Shown: piece after piece, positions 18,559 through 27,609 of the stretch
How the letters are laid out: every line of letters begins with the position of its first letter
Numbering within the stretch: the stretch's first letter is position 1
DNA from: Paenibacillus sp. BJ-4
Lineage (GTDB): Bacteria > Bacillota > Bacilli > Paenibacillales > Paenibacillaceae
Assembly: GCF_020404765.1 (NCBI RefSeq)
Contig: NZ_JAIVEM010000088.1
Coordinates: 1 to 64,000, forward strand
DNA: 64,000 nt
Reading direction: 5' to 3'
The notes under the pieces: model-generated
Seen by the model: only the letters and a program-made list of their open reading frames with translations
Database searches by the model: none
What the model was told of the DNA's origin: nothing
Program-made: the position numbers and the translations under genes

Positions 18559-19777
18559 CCGGTTCCCTCCCCGTGCAGCTCATGCTCGTTCTCATACCAG
18601 TTCAAAGCCTCCCCAAATCGGTCATATCGCAGTGGTTCTACCGAAATACAAGTGGGTTCGCCGCGTACCATTTCGGTCACCAGCTTCCCTGTAACAGCGG
18701 CGAGGCTAATGCCGTCCCCTTCATGGCCGGAAGCGATAAACAGTCCCGGCACTTCATCCACGGCTGATACAATGGGCAAATGATCAGGTGTCCATGGACG
18801 CAGGCCGGTATATGCCCTCATTAGCGGCACGTTTGCCAGGACTGGAAAAAAGCGAATCGCTCGGCGGGCAATGAATCGGATCACCTGCTGATCGACCCCC
18901 GTATCCATGCCGACAAACTGACGACTACTGCCAATCAGAATGTTTTGTGATGCGGTTGGCTCGAAAACCAGGGCCACACCGTATTTTTCATCATCCTCAT
19001 CCACACTCCGCTGCCCGCCAAACTTGCTCATCAGGTACCCGAACTCCATCACCTTTCGGTTCCCGATCGAATGCGTTCGGGCAGACACCAGAATATGTCC
19101 TTTACGCGGTATGATCGGAAGGTTCAAACCGAGTGAATGACCGATGCTGCGTGTCCACACACCTGCCGCCAACACCACTGCTCCTGCACGGATCACACCG
19201 TTGGGTGTCTCCCCACCCCGCGGACGTTTCCCCCTTCGTCCTTGAGGACAGACTGTATCGGTGTGCGCGGCAATAGCTTCGCTCCCATCCGACGCGCGGC
19301 TCTGGCCAGTGCATACGTCATCAACACCGGATTTACGGTGGAATCTGTCGCACACTCTAGCCCGCCCGGCAAATCTTTAGCCAAATGCGGCCATTCCTTC
19401 CGCAGATCCTGCTCATCCAGCATGCGAAACGGAAGTCCCTCCTGCTGCTGACGGGCTACCCATTGCTCTGCCGCCTGCATCTCCTGATCATTTTCACAGA
19501 CCAAAATGCTGCCCGGGGCACGGTATTCAAATTCATCCTCCAGCTCCCTGGCCAGCTCTGCCACCAGTTCCTGCGATACCAGCGACATCCGGCTGTCAAA
19601 GCCCGGTTCCTTGTCAATTGCCAATATATTTCCATCACAACGGGACGAAGTGCCTCCGGCAATCTCTCCCCGCTCAGCCAGTATGATCTTCAAACCGGAC
19701 TTAGCCGCATAATAAGCGATGGCTGCGCCGATGATCCCGCCACCAACAATGAGCAGATCCGCCGCATCGTGTTTCAC
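18555..19777 (-). pseudogene. FAD-dependent amino-acid oxidase (DadA/HcnC-like), frameshifted
   Basis: Two frames together make one ~408-residue flavoprotein of the DAO family, the expected beta subunit that oxidises D-hydroxyproline. The first (from GTG 19777 behind AGGGAGG) begins with the FAD motif LIVGGGIIGAAIAYYAAKSG and runs to DEGGNVRGV. The second resumes at ETPNGVIRAGAVVLAAGVWTRSIGH and ends near 18555 with GLFIASGHEGDGISLAAVTGKL. Continuity is restored by adding one base in the C-run at 19211-19214 (G-run on the coding strand). It is the first gene of the hydroxyproline operon, so a true lesion would disable it. A sequencing error in the short homopolymer is equally possible. Confidence 0.8.
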
Positions 19778-19834
19778 TCACTTTTCCTCCCTTCGACCGC
19801 TTCAACCCGAGTGTCACAACACTCAGATCGCTCT

Positions 19835-19910
19835 GCCCCAAATTTCAATCGTGATCAGTCCTGTTGGATATTAGTCGGTCAAATGTAAGCTCAGTCGGGA
19901 AATTCGGGGC
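19835..19910 (-). promoter_or_regulatory. long-range inverted repeat in the leader of the hydroxyproline operon
   Basis: GCCCCAAATTTC (19835-19846) and GAAATTCGGGGC (19899-19910) would pair as a 12-bp RNA stem with one G-U pair on the minus-strand transcript, enclosing 52 bases. It occupies most of the gap between the metalloprotease stop and the oxidase start. It may be an operator pair or RNA structure. No known riboswitch is recognised, and there is no U-run to make it a terminator. Confidence 0.3.
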
Positions 19911-19930
19911 AGCCACGCTGGAAAATTCAC

Positions 19931-21454
19931 TTATAGCTTGAGCGTAAGGCTTTGGGTCACAGGCTTGCTCAACTCGTCATAATCCCGTAGCTGTACGGTA
20001 AACGTATACGTCTTGTTCGCTGCTCCGCTTTCTGCCGTTCCGCTGATCGTTCCTGTGAAGCGATCCAGCTTGAAGCCTGCGGGCAATTTTCCCCCTGTTA
20101 CCGTCCAATCGTAAAAAGGAACGCCTCCCTTGGCCTCCAGTTTGGCAGTGTACGTCTTCCCTTGAACTGGCTTGGGCAGTTCCTTGGTCATTATTTCTGG
20201 CGCGAGAAAAGGAGTCAGTTCCTTGCGCAGCGGCCAGCCTGCTTTTTCGGCTACCAGCAGCGAGAGCTTCGTGTTCATCCAGCGCCGGGTCGGGAACATG
20301 TGGCGCCAGCCGCCGTTTTGTCCACTCAGTCTGTCGACCTCTGCAAGCTCCCCGGAGAGATGATAGCTGTTGTCCAGCGCAGCCGGTCTGTGTTGATAAG
20401 CCAGAATATCCGGGTCATTGCCTGCTGCCTCCTTCAGCGCCTTCACACCCGGGAACGTGTCGCTGAACACAATCGCATGACCAAATTCATGCATGATCAG
20501 ACCATGCACATCCGTCACCTTGGACAGATCGGATTGATACCATTCTTCATCATCCACCGATGTGAACGGAGTGGCATCATCATAGAAATCCAGAATCAGA
20601 CTATAGGAACGGTTTAAATTCCCCGGGACGGTCACACCGTTACGTGTATGATAATTGCCGTTAGCGGCTGGAAAGCCCGTAGAATAAGGCCCGTTCAGTC
20701 CTCTTAAAAACACCCACATGCCTTGATATGGCTTGTCGTTCGTCACCTGTATTTCATTTTGCCAGTCGTCTCCCGGCAGATGGTTTACCTCCGCATTCGC
20801 TGGAACCTCATCGAAAGGGGCCAGATCAAAGAAATAGAACCAGTCCTTCACCGCCAGTTCTGCGGCTTTTCTCGTAGCAGCATCATTGAAATAGGGCATA
20901 ATCGTATCAAAGCGGTAGTCAAAATAGATGGGGATTTGGGGTTCTCCATTATCGTCCTGATCCAACACCCGAATCGGAATCGACTGGATGGTCGTGTGCC
21001 CGTTATTTCCCGCCACAGATAGAGACAACGTATAATGCTCAATTTCACCATTTCCCCCAATCCGGTCGGGATGGATGGCCAGACGGAAATCTTTTTCCTC
21101 CTGCGCATTGGCAAAGGTCAGGGTTTTGCTTGCCCCTTGCGCCGACAGCGTACTTGGCAAATCCATCATCAGCCGGGATGTGCCCTGCGCATTCAGCGTA
21201 ACCGTTACCGGAAAGGCGGCATCCGCCGGCGGTTTGACCTTTAGCTTCACATACGGGTTCGCCAGATACCCTTGCCAATCGACCAGCTCTATACCGTAAT
21301 CGTTCACCGTTCGACTAAAGATGTCGATGACTTTGGCATCCGACTCCGCCTCGGCATAAGCCTGATAACCCGGAATAGCCGGTGTTAAAGCAACGATGAG
21401 AGAAAACGCCAGCACGGTCAGCCATATTTTCGTGCGTCTTTTTTGCGTGTTCAT
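19931..21454 (-). CDS. secreted metalloprotease-like protein with Ig-like domain
   Basis: The 507-residue protein has a signal peptide (IWLTVLAFSLIVALTPAIPGYQAYAEA). An N-terminal beta-rich region of about 160 residues precedes a putative zinc-metallopeptidase region with HEFGHAIVF in GLIMHEFGHAIVF (about residue 325; an HExxH motif). The C-terminal putative Ig fold (LPAGFKLDRFTGTISGTAES) is typical of He_PIG modules in surface proteins. I cannot name the peptidase family; a third zinc ligand is not obvious. GGAGGG precedes the ATG. It follows the M24 peptidase gene by 33 bases and may be the last gene of that transcript. Confidence 0.65.
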   Translation of the reverse strand: MNTQKRRTKIWLTVLAFSLIVALTPAIPGYQAYAEAESDAKVIDIFSRTVNDYGIELVDWQGYLANPYVKLKVKPPADAAFPVTVTLNAQGTSRLMMDLPSTLSAQGASKTLTFANAQEEKDFRLAIHPDRIGGNGEIEHYTLSLSVAGNNGHTTIQSIPIRVLDQDDNGEPQIPIYFDYRFDTIMPYFNDAATRKAAELAVKDWFYFFDLAPFDEVPANAEVNHLPGDDWQNEIQVTNDKPYQGMWVFLRGLNGPYSTGFPAANGNYHTRNGVTVPGNLNRSYSLILDFYDDATPFTSVDDEEWYQSDLSKVTDVHGLIMHEFGHAIVFSDTFPGVKALKEAAGNDPDILAYQHRPAALDNSYHLSGELAEVDRLSGQNGGWRHMFPTRRWMNTKLSLLVAEKAGWPLRKELTPFLAPEIMTKELPKPVQGKTYTAKLEAKGGVPFYDWTVTGGKLPAGFKLDRFTGTISGTAESGAANKTYTFTVQLRDYDELSKPVTQSLTLKL

Positions 21455-21487
21455 TCAATCCCTCCATCTCGTTTTTGGATAAACTTT

Positions 21488-22609
21488 TTACAATAAAAGC
21501 AGCTCCTTCGGTGAGGAGGTCAGTACCTTGACACCGTCATCGGTGATCAGCACATCATCCTCGATCCGAACCCCGCCGAAGCCGGGGATATAAATACCCG
21601 GTTCTACGGTAATGACATGACCCGGTACGAGCACTGATTTACTTTCGCGGGACAGCCGTACCTGCTCATGAATCTCCAGTCCAAAGCCGTGACCCAGCCC
21701 GTGTCCAAACTGCTCCCCATAGCCGTACGAGGTAATCACATCCCGTCCCAGACTGTCCCCCTCTCGGCCGCTTAAGCCGGGGCGAAGTCCTGCAATCGTC
21801 TTCATATTCGCTTCCAGCACAATAGCATACAGTTTCTCATGTCGTTCTGAGGGCTGGCCGACGAATATGGTACGCGTGATATCGGATAGATAACCACGCA
21901 CATTTGCGCCAAAATCCATTGTGACGAACTCATTCTGGCCAATTTCCTTGTCACTGGCCAGTCCGTGCGGCAGTGCGGAACGCTCACCCGAAGCGACAAT
22001 GAACGCAAAGCCACCCGATTCCGCGCCCGCCAGCCGTAGCTGATATTCCAGCTCCGCCGCGATCCGCCGCTCTGTAACCCCCGGCTGAATGTAATTCAGC
22101 ACCTCTGTAAACGCAGCATCGGTAATACGCGCCGCTTCGCTGATCGTGTGAATTTCCTCTTCGTCCTTCACATCGCGCAGCCGTTCAACCACATCCTCTG
22201 TGTGCATATACTCCAGCGGACCCAGCGCGGCTTGAAGCTGACCCGACTGCTGGAGTGAAACATGACGACTTTCCAAGCCCAGTCGGTGAACGCCTAGTTT
22301 GCCCGTCAGCGCGGCTACCGTCCGGAAAATTCCCGCCTCATGCTGAATGACCGAATATTCCGGTGCCTGCTCCTTTGCTTGCGTCATATAGCGGAAATCC
22401 GTCACCAAAAAAGTCTCTTCCTCCGTAATGAGCGCCACCCCCGCCGAGCCTGTAAATCCCGTCATATAGCGCCGATTAGGTCCGTGTGTAATGAGCAGTG
22501 CATCTATCCCCAATGCCGAAAATTCCGAGCGTAACCGAGCCAGTCTGCCCGGAACCCCCTGTAACGGCTTTGCCGAAGCTTGCGCATTTTGAATTATTTC
22601 CTCTTTCAC
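21488..22609 (-). CDS. M24 family aminopeptidase (Xaa-Pro peptidase type)
   Basis: A ~373-residue cytoplasmic peptidase that removes the N-terminal residue before proline. The N-terminal creatinase-like domain (ALLITHGPNRRYMTGFTGSAG) precedes a pita-bread domain with the five metal ligands in order: VTMDFGANVRGYLSDITRT (two Asp), FGHGLGHGFGLEIHE (His), VITVEPGIYIP (Glu) and GVRIEDDVLIT (Glu). I place the start at a GTG (22609) behind AGGGAGG; a longer in-frame ATG at 22651 lacks such a site. It sits downstream of a sugar ABC transporter, an odd partner whose role there is unclear. It may assist in processing peptides imported with glycosides (speculative). Confidence 0.8.
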   Translation of the reverse strand: MKEEIIQNAQASAKPLQGVPGRLARLRSEFSALGIDALLITHGPNRRYMTGFTGSAGVALITEEETFLVTDFRYMTQAKEQAPEYSVIQHEAGIFRTVAALTGKLGVHRLGLESRHVSLQQSGQLQAALGPLEYMHTEDVVERLRDVKDEEEIHTISEAARITDAAFTEVLNYIQPGVTERRIAAELEYQLRLAGAESGGFAFIVASGERSALPHGLASDKEIGQNEFVTMDFGANVRGYLSDITRTIFVGQPSERHEKLYAIVLEANMKTIAGLRPGLSGREGDSLGRDVITSYGYGEQFGHGLGHGFGLEIHEQVRLSRESKSVLVPGHVITVEPGIYIPGFGGVRIEDDVLITDDGVKVLTSSPKELLLL

Positions 22610-22663
22610 TCGCACTGCCTCCCTGCTTATTTTTCCAATACTCCCGCTCACTCCATCTTTCAG

Positions 22664-23590
22664 CTAACCTTTTATGCCAGTCAGTGTGATGCCTTCAATA
22701 AAATACCGTTGTCCGATAAAGAAAATGAGCACGATGGGAGCCAAAATGGTACTGGAAGCCGCCATCAGGTAAGGCCAGTTCGTATTGTTCAACCCTCGAA
22801 AAGTCGCCAGCCCCAGCGCCAGCGTAAAATGCTTTTCGTCACTCAAATAAATAATCGGACCCAAAAAATCGTTCCACACATCAATAAAAGTAAATATCCC
22901 AATTACAATTAATGCGGGCGAAGATAAGGGAATAATGACACGCCATAGTACCGTCAGAGGCGTACCTCCGTCCATATAAGCCGCTTCGTCCAGATCACGT
23001 GGGATGGTCAACATGAATTGGCGCATCAAAAAGATGTTAAATGCTCCCCCGCCAAACCATGCAGGCACAATCAGCGGCAGAAAGGTATTCAGCCCTCCCA
23101 ACTCGCGCCACATGACGAAGGTGGGGATTAGTGTCACCGCGTAAGGCAGCATCATCGACCCGATCAGCAGAGAAAAGATCAGATTGCGCCCAGGCCAGCG
23201 CAGACGGGCAAAGGTAAACGCCGATACAATCGAGGTCAGCATCACTCCTGCCAGTACACACACCTCAATCACGAACGTATTCATAAAATACCTGCCGAAC
23301 GGTACCGAAGTCAGCGCTTCCGGGTAATTGCTCCATTGAAAAGGAGACGGTATCCACTCTGGCGGGAACACAAAAATTTGCGAGGTTCCCATCAGAGAAC
23401 TGCGAATGAGCCATACAAATGGCAGCAGCATCAACATACTGCCCAAAATTAAAACGATATACAGCAGAACACGACTGATCTGAAAGGACTTGGCACGGGT
23501 GGAGGTAGCAGGACTACGGGAGCGTTCGGGCTGTGGAGGTGGATGCTGTGGTGTTTCGGAATCATGGACAGCAGAAGGAATCTGGTTCAT
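22664..23590 (-). CDS. sugar ABC transporter permease (MalG/LacG type)
   Basis: The 308-residue inner-membrane protein has about six membrane helices after a polar 30-residue N-terminus (PQHPPPQPERSRSPATSTRAK). The binding-protein-dependent permease EAA loop reads EAAYMDGGTPLTVLWRVIIPLSSPAL (about residues 205-230) and couples to the ATPase. No ATPase gene is in the window; as in other Paenibacillus CUT1 importers, a shared MsmX-type ATPase elsewhere is expected. Its start overlaps the partner permease gene by 4 bases. Confidence 0.9.
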   Translation of the reverse strand: MNQIPSAVHDSETPQHPPPQPERSRSPATSTRAKSFQISRVLLYIVLILGSMLMLLPFVWLIRSSLMGTSQIFVFPPEWIPSPFQWSNYPEALTSVPFGRYFMNTFVIEVCVLAGVMLTSIVSAFTFARLRWPGRNLIFSLLIGSMMLPYAVTLIPTFVMWRELGGLNTFLPLIVPAWFGGGAFNIFLMRQFMLTIPRDLDEAAYMDGGTPLTVLWRVIIPLSSPALIVIGIFTFIDVWNDFLGPIIYLSDEKHFTLALGLATFRGLNNTNWPYLMAASSTILAPIVLIFFIGQRYFIEGITLTGIKG

Positions 23591-24492
23591 GATCGTTCCC
23601 CTCCTTCATAGTGAACCCACTTTTTGGACGTGGAGAAAATCAGGACGGTTAGCACCATAATGACGAAAAATAAGATCCAGGCCAGCGCTGAGGCATAGCC
23701 GATTTTGGTCTCTGTAAAGGCCGTACGCCACAAATAGAACACGTAGAACAGGGTTGAATTGTTGGGTCCCCCGTTCGTCATGACATACGCCTGATTGAAG
23801 GCCTGAAAGGTGCTGATTAAAGACATGACCAGATTGAAGAAAATGGTCGGTGTCATCGAAGGTATGGTAATATGAAAAAATTTGTGCCACAGATTGCCGC
23901 CATCCACCTCAGCCGCTTCGTACAGATGAGTGGGAACTGACTGGAGCCCTGCCAAAAAAATAATGACCGTGTTCCCGATCCCCCAGGTGCTCATCATGAT
24001 CAGTGAGGGGATGGCTGTACTTTCGTCGTAAATCCATTTGCTGCCCGGCAGTCCAGCATGCTCCAGCAATGAATTCAGCAGGCCGAAATCTGGGTTGAAC
24101 ATCCACAGCCACAGCATCGTATTCGCAATACTCGGCACAATGGTAGGTAAATAATAAATCGTACGGAATATCGATAAACCTTTCATCTTTTGATTTAATA
24201 ACAGTGCAATGATAAACGCCGCCACCAGCCCGAGAGGTACGCTGCCCAGTGCATAATATGTAGTCACAAACATGGACTGGGAAAAGGTTGTATCCTCCGT
24301 CAGAATGGTCCGATAATTCTCCAGCCCGATAAAGCTCATCTGTCCGCCGATGGTCCAGTCGGTCAGGCTGAATACAAATGAGGCAGCAATTGGGCCAATC
24401 GTAAATACGAGTAGTCCCAGAATGGCAGGAAGCGCGAACAGCAGACCCCAGTTGCGTTCCATGCGCATCATTCCTGATTTTGGTCGCTTCAT
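23587..24492 (-). CDS. sugar ABC transporter permease (MalF/LacF type)
   Basis: The 301-residue integral membrane subunit of a CUT1-type carbohydrate importer has six predicted helices, starting at WGLLFALPAILGLLVFTIGPIAASFVFS. The EAA loop is EAAEVDGGNLWHKFFHITIPSMTPTIFF (about residues 190-217). It pairs with the MalG-type permease encoded immediately downstream and with the lipoprotein binding subunit upstream (33-base gap). Substrate is not readable from sequence; the nearby alpha-galactosidase suggests galactosides. Confidence 0.9.
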   Translation of the reverse strand: MKRPKSGMMRMERNWGLLFALPAILGLLVFTIGPIAASFVFSLTDWTIGGQMSFIGLENYRTILTEDTTFSQSMFVTTYYALGSVPLGLVAAFIIALLLNQKMKGLSIFRTIYYLPTIVPSIANTMLWLWMFNPDFGLLNSLLEHAGLPGSKWIYDESTAIPSLIMMSTWGIGNTVIIFLAGLQSVPTHLYEAAEVDGGNLWHKFFHITIPSMTPTIFFNLVMSLISTFQAFNQAYVMTNGGPNNSTLFYVFYLWRTAFTETKIGYASALAWILFFVIMVLTVLIFSTSKKWVHYEGGERS

Positions 24493-24525
24493 GGGCCGTC
24501 CTCCTTTCGCGGCTGTCCTGACGCA

Positions 24526-25880
24526 CTATTCATCCGGATAGACTCCTTGGAGCAACGGTTGAATCACAGGCTCCAGCTCATCCAATGCCTGCTGCGGTGT
24601 CTTTTTATTCGTCCAGATCAGATCCAGCCCAGGGGTCAGCTTGGAACCGATATCTGGCCAGTTGCGCAGCGTAGAGGTTGACGGCTTGATGGCATAGTCT
24701 CTGGCATATTTAATGCCTGCCTGCTGAAATTCCGGTGGATGGGCCGCATTATTCGTCCATGACTGAATGGCCTGTTCATCGGAATAATATTTTTCCTCGA
24801 TAGGCATCCACAGACCGGACTTGAACAGGTCCACCTTTTCCGGATTGTTGTGATACAAATAAAATTCGAGCGCTTCCTTCGGATGCTTGGTGCTCTGGAA
24901 AATGACGGTAGCCCCAGCAACGATCATTGTTTTAGGCTCTTTCAGCTTCGGCAATACGCCGATACTCCATTGCAGCTGCTTGTTGTTCGAAAAATCAAGC
25001 AGGGACCACGTCCCGTCCACCACCATGGCGACTTTTCGCGTCTGAAGCCGAATCGTATTGGATGGCATGTCCTGCTGCTGGATCAAATCGGGAGCCACAT
25101 GCTCCTTGAAAACCAGATCCTGCAGCTTCTGAAATACCTCCACCGACTCGGGACGGTTCAAGGTATACTTCTTGCCCGTTTTGTCGGTCAATGCTCCGCC
25201 ATTGCTCGCCAGAAGCGGTCCCCAGGAGCTGCGATCGTTACCGAAGGCAAAGCCGTATTGTACAATATTTTTCGGGTCAAAGCCGCTGTCACCGGGATGC
25301 TTGCCGTTCTGATCCTTGGTCAGCTTTTTGGCAATTTCCAGAAATTCATCCCATGTCCATGCTTGTTCAGGATCAGCCGGAGGGACGGGGACCCCTGCTT
25401 CTGTAAACAGCTCCTTGTTGTAAAATAACTGCATCACTTCCAGTGCAGTGTAATTGCCGATAGACTTGCCGGGTTCGCTGTAGAGATAGGAGGATTTGAG
25501 CTTGTTTTTTAATTCGGGATATTCGTCATAATAGGAGGATAAATCCAGGAGTCTGCCTTCACTTGCCCATTTCATCGTGAGCGAATCGCTAGGTAGGCGA
25601 TATCAGGAAGCTGATTAGCGGCCATTAGCGTGTTAATTTTGGTCGTGTAGTCACCAGGGACATGCTCGCCCTTTACCCGGATGTTCGGGTGGGATGCATT
25701 AAAGCTTTGAATCATTTTTTCCATCGCCTGCTTCTCGTCATTGCTTCCCCAGTACATGAACTTGAGTTCGACCGCATTGGGATTAACCGGTTCGCCAGCG
25801 TTACCACTGCAAGCCGTCAGCCCTGTCAACATCGCCGTCATCACGAGAGCCATCCATGTCCGTAACCTTCGTTTCAGCAA
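24526..25880 (-). pseudogene. sugar-binding lipoprotein (ABC solute-binding), frameshifted
   Basis: Two frames give one ~451-residue extracellular binding protein. The first half has a lipoprotein signal with lipobox LTAC (MALVMTAMLTGLTACSGN) and the family pattern LKFMYWGSNDEKQAMEKMIQSFNASHP, then ends at PDIAYLA. The second resumes with SDSLTMKWASEGRLLDLSSYY and holds the rest of the fold (WTWDEFLEIAKKLT, ALEFYLYHNNPEKVDLF). Adding one base near 25588-25595 joins them. TTG at 25880, behind AGGAAGGGG, is the likely start. It is the binding subunit for the two downstream permeases. If the lesion is real, import by this system is lost. Confidence 0.85.
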
Positions 25881-26003
25881 ATCAACCGGCCCCTTCCTGA
25901 ACTGGTTTCTCCTTACAAGCCTATTATGCGCCGAGAGCCCGGAGCCGACCACCCAACGACTCCAGACTCTCTTTGTTTTGGTATGATTTTTTTAACAGCG
26001 CGT

Positions 26004-27593
26004 TTACAAAAATGTTTTGCGGAATTCCGTCGGCGTCAATCCGGTATGCTTTTTAAAGGCCATGCTAAAATAGTTCGTATCCGCAAATCCCACAATCTCC
26101 GCCACCTCCGCCACCTTGCGATTCGGGTCCAGCAGCAGTTCTCGGGCTCGCTCGAAGCGAACACGCGTCTGGTAGTCAGCGAAGCTTTCACCTGTAACCT
26201 GCTTGAAACGAACACTTAAATATTTGGGGCTCATATTCATGTAAGCCGCAAGACTGTTCAGGCCGCCGTCCTCCTGCAGATGCTCACGAATCCATGCCTT
26301 CGCTCGTTGAAATTTGCGCGGAATCCCCTTCTCGCGCGCTTCCCGGACATGGCGGCCCACCCGGACAAAATAGCGGGATACATAGTCGATCATCTCCGGT
26401 CCATGCCGCAAGCGGGACAGCTCCAACAGCGGGTCCTGCTCCTCCCTGGACATTTGGCATACGGACGCATCACTCTGGACGATGCGCATGACGAACAGAA
26501 CGAGCTGGGTGACGATCATTTTCACCTGCTTGACAGGCAGACCTGCCAATTGTCCCGCCCATTCCTGTAAAATGGCATGGACCGCGGCATCATTTCCAGC
26601 CCGAATTTCCGTAATCATAAGCAGCTCCTTCTCCAGGAAATGGTTGCTGCTCGGCTCGACCGCCTGGATGCTCTCATAGGGGATGATCTGGCTATAGCCG
26701 ACCCAACCCCGGTGCTCCGCCGCCTGCACCGCTTCCTCATACGCTTCGGGGAGCTGCTCCAGCCGTTGCACAGGGCGGCTAATTCCGATGGACACCGCCC
26801 GATTCAGCCGCTCCTGCACCGTCTGCCGGATCTGCTGTGCCGTTCGCTCCGCGGCCCGGCAAGATGCTGCTGCCAGCAGCACCACACGCCGATCACGGGA
26901 AACCGCCGCTCCGTGCGCCTTTGCCCCGACTGCCGCCGCAGCCTCCCAAGCCAGCTCAGCGAATATGTGGCTGCTGAGATCCTTGCAGCCGTGCAGCTCA
27001 CTCGCAGCGGCTGCTTCCTGCTGCTGCGGCTCCTCCAGCTCGCAGCACAGCACAGTATAAGGCGGCCCGCCAGTCTCGAAGAGCCCCAGCCCGTCCAGCT
27101 CCCGAATGACCTCGGTTGCGGGACGCCGCTGCTGGAGCAGATCCAGCAGTAGATGCTCCCTGTACAATGGCTCCGATGAACGATGACGGTGAATGGCCTC
27201 CTCCTCGCTTCTTAGCCGTTGTACGATCCGCTCCTCGGCCCGTCGCAGTGCCGCTTCAAAATCCTCGCGGGTCACAGGCTTGAGCAAATAGTCGACCGCC
27301 TGAAGCGAAACCGCCTGACGAATGTAGGTCACTGATTCGTAGCCGGTCAGAAATAACAAAGGCGTCTGTTGATCCCTTTCCCGAATCATTTTGGCTACAT
27401 CCAATCCGCTTATATCCGGCAAATTAATATCCAGTAAAATCATGTCCGGTCGCCGCTCCGCATACAAACGCAGTGCCGTCTCGCCGTCACTTGCCACATC
27501 ACTGACCTCCACAGACAGGCCGCTTTCTGCCACCATCAGCTGGAGTCCTTCCCGAATATGATATTCGTCGTCCACGATCAGCAGCCGGTACAT
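26004..27593 (-). CDS. YesN-type response regulator with AraC DNA-binding domain
   Basis: The 529-residue regulator has an N-terminal receiver (acidic pocket VDDEYH, phosphoacceptor Asp in MILLDINLPDISG about residue 55, Thr in LFLTGYES, Lys in YLLKPVTRED). A long middle region follows, then a C-terminal AraC HTH pair (LNSLAAYMNMSPKYLSVRFKQVTGESFADYQTRVRFERARELL and VAEVAEIVGFADTNYFSMAFKKHTGLTPTEFRK). This pairing with a YesM-type kinase typically switches on an adjacent sugar transporter, here the downstream binding protein and permeases. It starts 16 bases after the kinase stop. Confidence 0.9.
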   Translation of the reverse strand: MYRLLIVDDEYHIREGLQLMVAESGLSVEVSDVASDGETALRLYAERRPDMILLDINLPDISGLDVAKMIRERDQQTPLLFLTGYESVTYIRQAVSLQAVDYLLKPVTREDFEAALRRAEERIVQRLRSEEEAIHRHRSSEPLYREHLLLDLLQQRRPATEVIRELDGLGLFETGGPPYTVLCCELEEPQQQEAAAASELHGCKDLSSHIFAELAWEAAAAVGAKAHGAAVSRDRRVVLLAAASCRAAERTAQQIRQTVQERLNRAVSIGISRPVQRLEQLPEAYEEAVQAAEHRGWVGYSQIIPYESIQAVEPSSNHFLEKELLMITEIRAGNDAAVHAILQEWAGQLAGLPVKQVKMIVTQLVLFVMRIVQSDASVCQMSREEQDPLLELSRLRHGPEMIDYVSRYFVRVGRHVREAREKGIPRKFQRAKAWIREHLQEDGGLNSLAAYMNMSPKYLSVRFKQVTGESFADYQTRVRFERARELLLDPNRKVAEVAEIVGFADTNYFSMAFKKHTGLTPTEFRKTFL

Positions 27594-27609
27594 GTCATCC
27601 TCTCCTTTC

